Shown here: one piece after another, positions 16,960-18,815 of the stretch
Layout: every line of letters begins with the position of its first letter
Position numbering within the stretch: position 1 is the stretch's first letter
From: Russula earlei
Lineage: Eukaryota > Basidiomycota > Agaricomycetes > Russulales > Russulaceae
Direction: 5' to 3'
Assembly: GCA_025769875.1 (NCBI GenBank)
Contig: JAGFNK010000899.1
Coordinates: 1 to 18,815, forward strand
Length of the DNA: 18,815 nt
Notes under the pieces: generated by a model
The model's database searches: none
Seen by the model: only the letters and a program-made list of their open reading frames with translations
What the model was told of the DNA's origin: nothing
Made by a program: the position numbers and the translations under genes

Positions 16960-17930
16960 TGGCCATACAACTTAGCAAGGAGATATACTATTTTTCGCCA
17001 CTGCCACCTTGGGAATCTCGCCTGGGCAATTCTTGTGGTCTGGGAAGGACGCGCGCCATACAACTACACAGGGTCGAATATCGACGAATCGATTGGTCCA
17101 TACTTCAGGTATGTACTACATCATCAGGCCCATTCATCGAAACTGAATGATGGGATAAAAGTGCTGTGAAAGGGTTGCGGAATGCCAGCAACGTAAATGC
17201 ACCAATAGCCTTTCCACTTGCAGGGCCCTGCGGACGTCAGTAAATTTCACCCTCGTAGTCACACTCGAGGGACTCGACCCCTATATGGCGCATACAAGAG
17301 CAGCCGATCCGCACTGTCATCGATGACTCATCTATTTTCACTCCTGGACACAGTGCGCCGCCAGCGAGATCATCGCGCAGCCATTCGAGAACGGAAACCG
17401 TAGCATGTTCGATGCAGTGCTTGAGAGTGGCATCATAGCATTCCACTTCTTCGTTCGTGCGGACGCAGAACGGCCGTTGAATTACTCACATGAATACCAG
17501 GCCGTGTGGATCGAACCAAGTGACGGAACACACATCTTCGATCTCCAGATTGGTAGGCCGGGGTCGCAACGTGTAAAACAGAATGGCAAATGGGCTGACC
17601 GACGATGCGTGTGTGGATCATATTGCCGTTCTTTCTAGGCACAGCATTCAATACGACGCTATCGAGTGCTGACACTCATGTGTTCTTCCGCGTCCGTGCG
17701 CACGATGGGACCGTCCTGCTCCACATAACGTTGCTGTTGTCCTCGACTGGGATAAGATCACCCTCAAAGTGTTCTACTCGCGGGGTGCGTTCCCACTTGA
17801 AGCCGCAACAAAAGTCCTGGAGAACCAGAGCGCCTCGAGTGGTGGAACAGGGCAAGGAGAATTCCATCCGGTTCACTCAAGGTCCGTTCCGAGGCGTTTG
17901 TATCAGCTACACATCATAATCTCTTGGTAG
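16960..17930 (+). pseudogene. GH131-type glycoside hydrolase pseudogene
   Basis: GH131 enzymes are secreted fungal beta-glucanases acting on beta-1,3/1,4/1,6-glucans. Pieces match the family in order but in changing frames: WEGRAPYNYTGSNIDES at about 17040-17095; an intron-like 17109-17161; AVKGLRNASN; SVNFTLVVTLEGL; DDSSIFTPGHSAPP; NGNRSMFDAVLESGIIAF then ERPLNYSHEYQAVW and FDLQIGRPG (about 17390-17575); LGTAFNTT; and HNVAVVLDWDKITLKVFYSR with GQGEFH (17724-17876). Stops and frameshifts fall between nearly all blocks, for example TGA near 17322. The signal-peptide region before 17040 is also frame-broken. A real multi-exon gene cannot be assembled, so it is a decayed copy; sequencing error alone would need many indels. 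Family assignment rests on remembered motifs. Confidence 0.68.
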
Positions 17931-18091
17931 CTCCCTTTTATCTACCCATCTGAGACACCTGCAGAGCAGGCTGATGTTGGCTATGGTAAGACTGTGCCGA
18001 TTGGAGATTGAGGTCCATCCAGACGAAACGTATTTTACTAAGTATGAGTAAAATAGCAATAGTTAGCCAGTACTGTACTGTGATCGCAGAT
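17931..18091. other. Short intergenic region
   Basis: Lies between the GH131 relic and the stop of the minus-strand RPAP1-like gene. TACTAAGTATGAGTAAAATAG is AT-rich and may serve the 3' end of that gene. No gene seen. Confidence 0.4.
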
Positions 18092-18815
18092 CTACTCGAT
18101 AACCTCCAATAAGCCCTCCACACGCTCCAATAGACCGCTTCTTGCCCAGACTCTGATCCACTCCAACCTATTCCTTCGCCTCACTAGGTCCAGATCAAAG
18201 CAGATGGGGGGCAAGACAACGCGACCCTCCCGCTGTTGCCAGTACAGAGTGACCTCACGAACCACCGTATGCTCCCCTTGGTTTACAATCGCTTCGAATA
18301 ACTGGCGTCCGCGCCCATCAGCAATAGGACTTGAAGAGTCCTCGCGCAGGTCAGGCCATATGGACGCCGCGACATGATGCACTGCCATCCAACGCACGAA
18401 GCCCTCGATCGGCACCCGTGCGCGGCGACCCACGAGGAGACTGAGCATTGCGCCGACGATTTGCGGTACCCGTTCCGCAGGCCAGAGGAACGCCCCAGCA
18501 GCTTCGCCAATGGCACGCTCAACGGGGGTGCGAACAGTGCCAAGGACGTGCGCGGTATCGTCGTAGAGGAATTTACGATAATCAGGCGCGTAACGCTGGG
18601 CGAGTGGCGGGAGCAGCAGCGCGCCAAAGAGCGGGTGACCGAAAGAGACGGAGTCGTACAACGTGACAAAGTCTGTGTAAAACTGGAAGAACGGCGTTCC
18701 TGCACCAAGAAATCGAGCAGCAGCGAGCTCAAGATTGTCCTGCTCGTCCGGCGCGGAAGACGCGGAGAGGCCGTTCGTGGACGCACTCAATGTGTAAGGG
18801 AGAAGAAGCGCCTCC
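18092..18815 (-). CDS. RPAP1-like C-terminal domain, partial
   Basis: The minus-strand frame is open from the right edge to TAG at 18092-18094, about 240 codons. It matches the C-terminal domain of RNA polymerase II-associated protein 1, which helps assemble and import the polymerase: FVTLYDSVSFGHPLFGALLL, PPLAQRYAPDYRKFLYDD, HVLGTVRTPVERA, then VRWMAVHHVAASIWPD. The human protein has the same order (SFGH, LLPL, a late AVAHV). No true ATG occurs near the edge; the apparent first residue is a TTG codon, so the start and most of this large protein lie outside the window. It ends with a short EGLLEVIE tail. No stop or frameshift is seen. Confidence 0.75.
   Translation of the reverse strand, partial: EALLLPYTLSASTNGLSASSAPDEQDNLELAAARFLGAGTPFFQFYTDFVTLYDSVSFGHPLFGALLLPPLAQRYAPDYRKFLYDDTAHVLGTVRTPVERAIGEAAGAFLWPAERVPQIVGAMLSLLVGRRARVPIEGFVRWMAVHHVAASIWPDLREDSSSPIADGRGRQLFEAIVNQGEHTVVREVTLYWQQREGRVVLPPICFDLDLVRRRNRLEWIRVWARSGLLERVEGLLEVIE

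Noticed and set aside
18283..18786. Minus-strand frame of 167 codons and plus-strand frame 18448-18666
   Set aside because: Both overlap the RPAP1-like frame, which alone shows conserved motifs.

Overview
The window looks like nuclear DNA of a filamentous basidiomycete, probably an Agaricomycete. The evidence is intron-dense genes with GT-AG introns of about 49-71 nt and CTAAC-like branch sites, a chromodomain Ty3/gypsy element, a MULE-type DNA transposon, a GH131-type carbohydrate enzyme relic, and closely packed housekeeping genes. Gene models were made by hand, matching reading frames to remembered protein families and placing splice sites by eye. No database search was run.

Left part (about 1-10,780) is a mobile-element graveyard. 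It holds: (i) the 3' half of a Ty3/gypsy chromovirus (RT end, RNase H, integrase, chromodomain, polypurine tract, 3' LTR) with four in-frame TGA stops and two frameshifts; (ii) that LTR ending abruptly inside a Ty1/copia RNase H frame, so gypsy sits in copia; (iii) a 963-bp solo LTR of a related family with a perfect 5-bp target duplication (GTAAC); (iv) eroded coding-like scraps at 6301-6594 (- strand) and 7168-7434 (+ strand); (v) a decayed MULE at 7676-10563 with about 94-bp terminal inverted repeats, a catalytic domain and a SWIM zinc finger, surrounded by GGTTTCC/GGAAACC fold-back clusters.

Right part (about 10,960-18,815) is a compact genic block. In order: an unrecognised multi-exon candidate (+, 10963-11549); a complete CCDC25/Jlp2-type NFACT-R protein (-, 11451-12499, eight exons including a 10-nt microexon); a 2-oxoglutarate/Fe(II) dioxygenase (+, about 12580-14148, including a 7-nt microexon); glutathione synthetase (+, 14254-15958, four exons, with a uORF whose stop overlaps the ATG); a gap with nothing recognisable; a frame-broken GH131 glycoside hydrolase pseudogene (+, about 16960-17930); and the C-terminal part of an RPAP1-type RNA polymerase II assembly factor (-, running off the right edge).

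The genes do not form an obvious pathway. CCDC25 and the dioxygenase share an 80-bp divergent promoter region; the dioxygenase and glutathione synthetase are co-oriented about 105 bp apart. I found no convincing new defence or biosynthetic system. The most interesting signals are the near-exclusive use of TGA among stops in transposon relics (fits CpG decay), the microexons, the TAATG uORF junction and the bZIP-like site cluster in the LTR.
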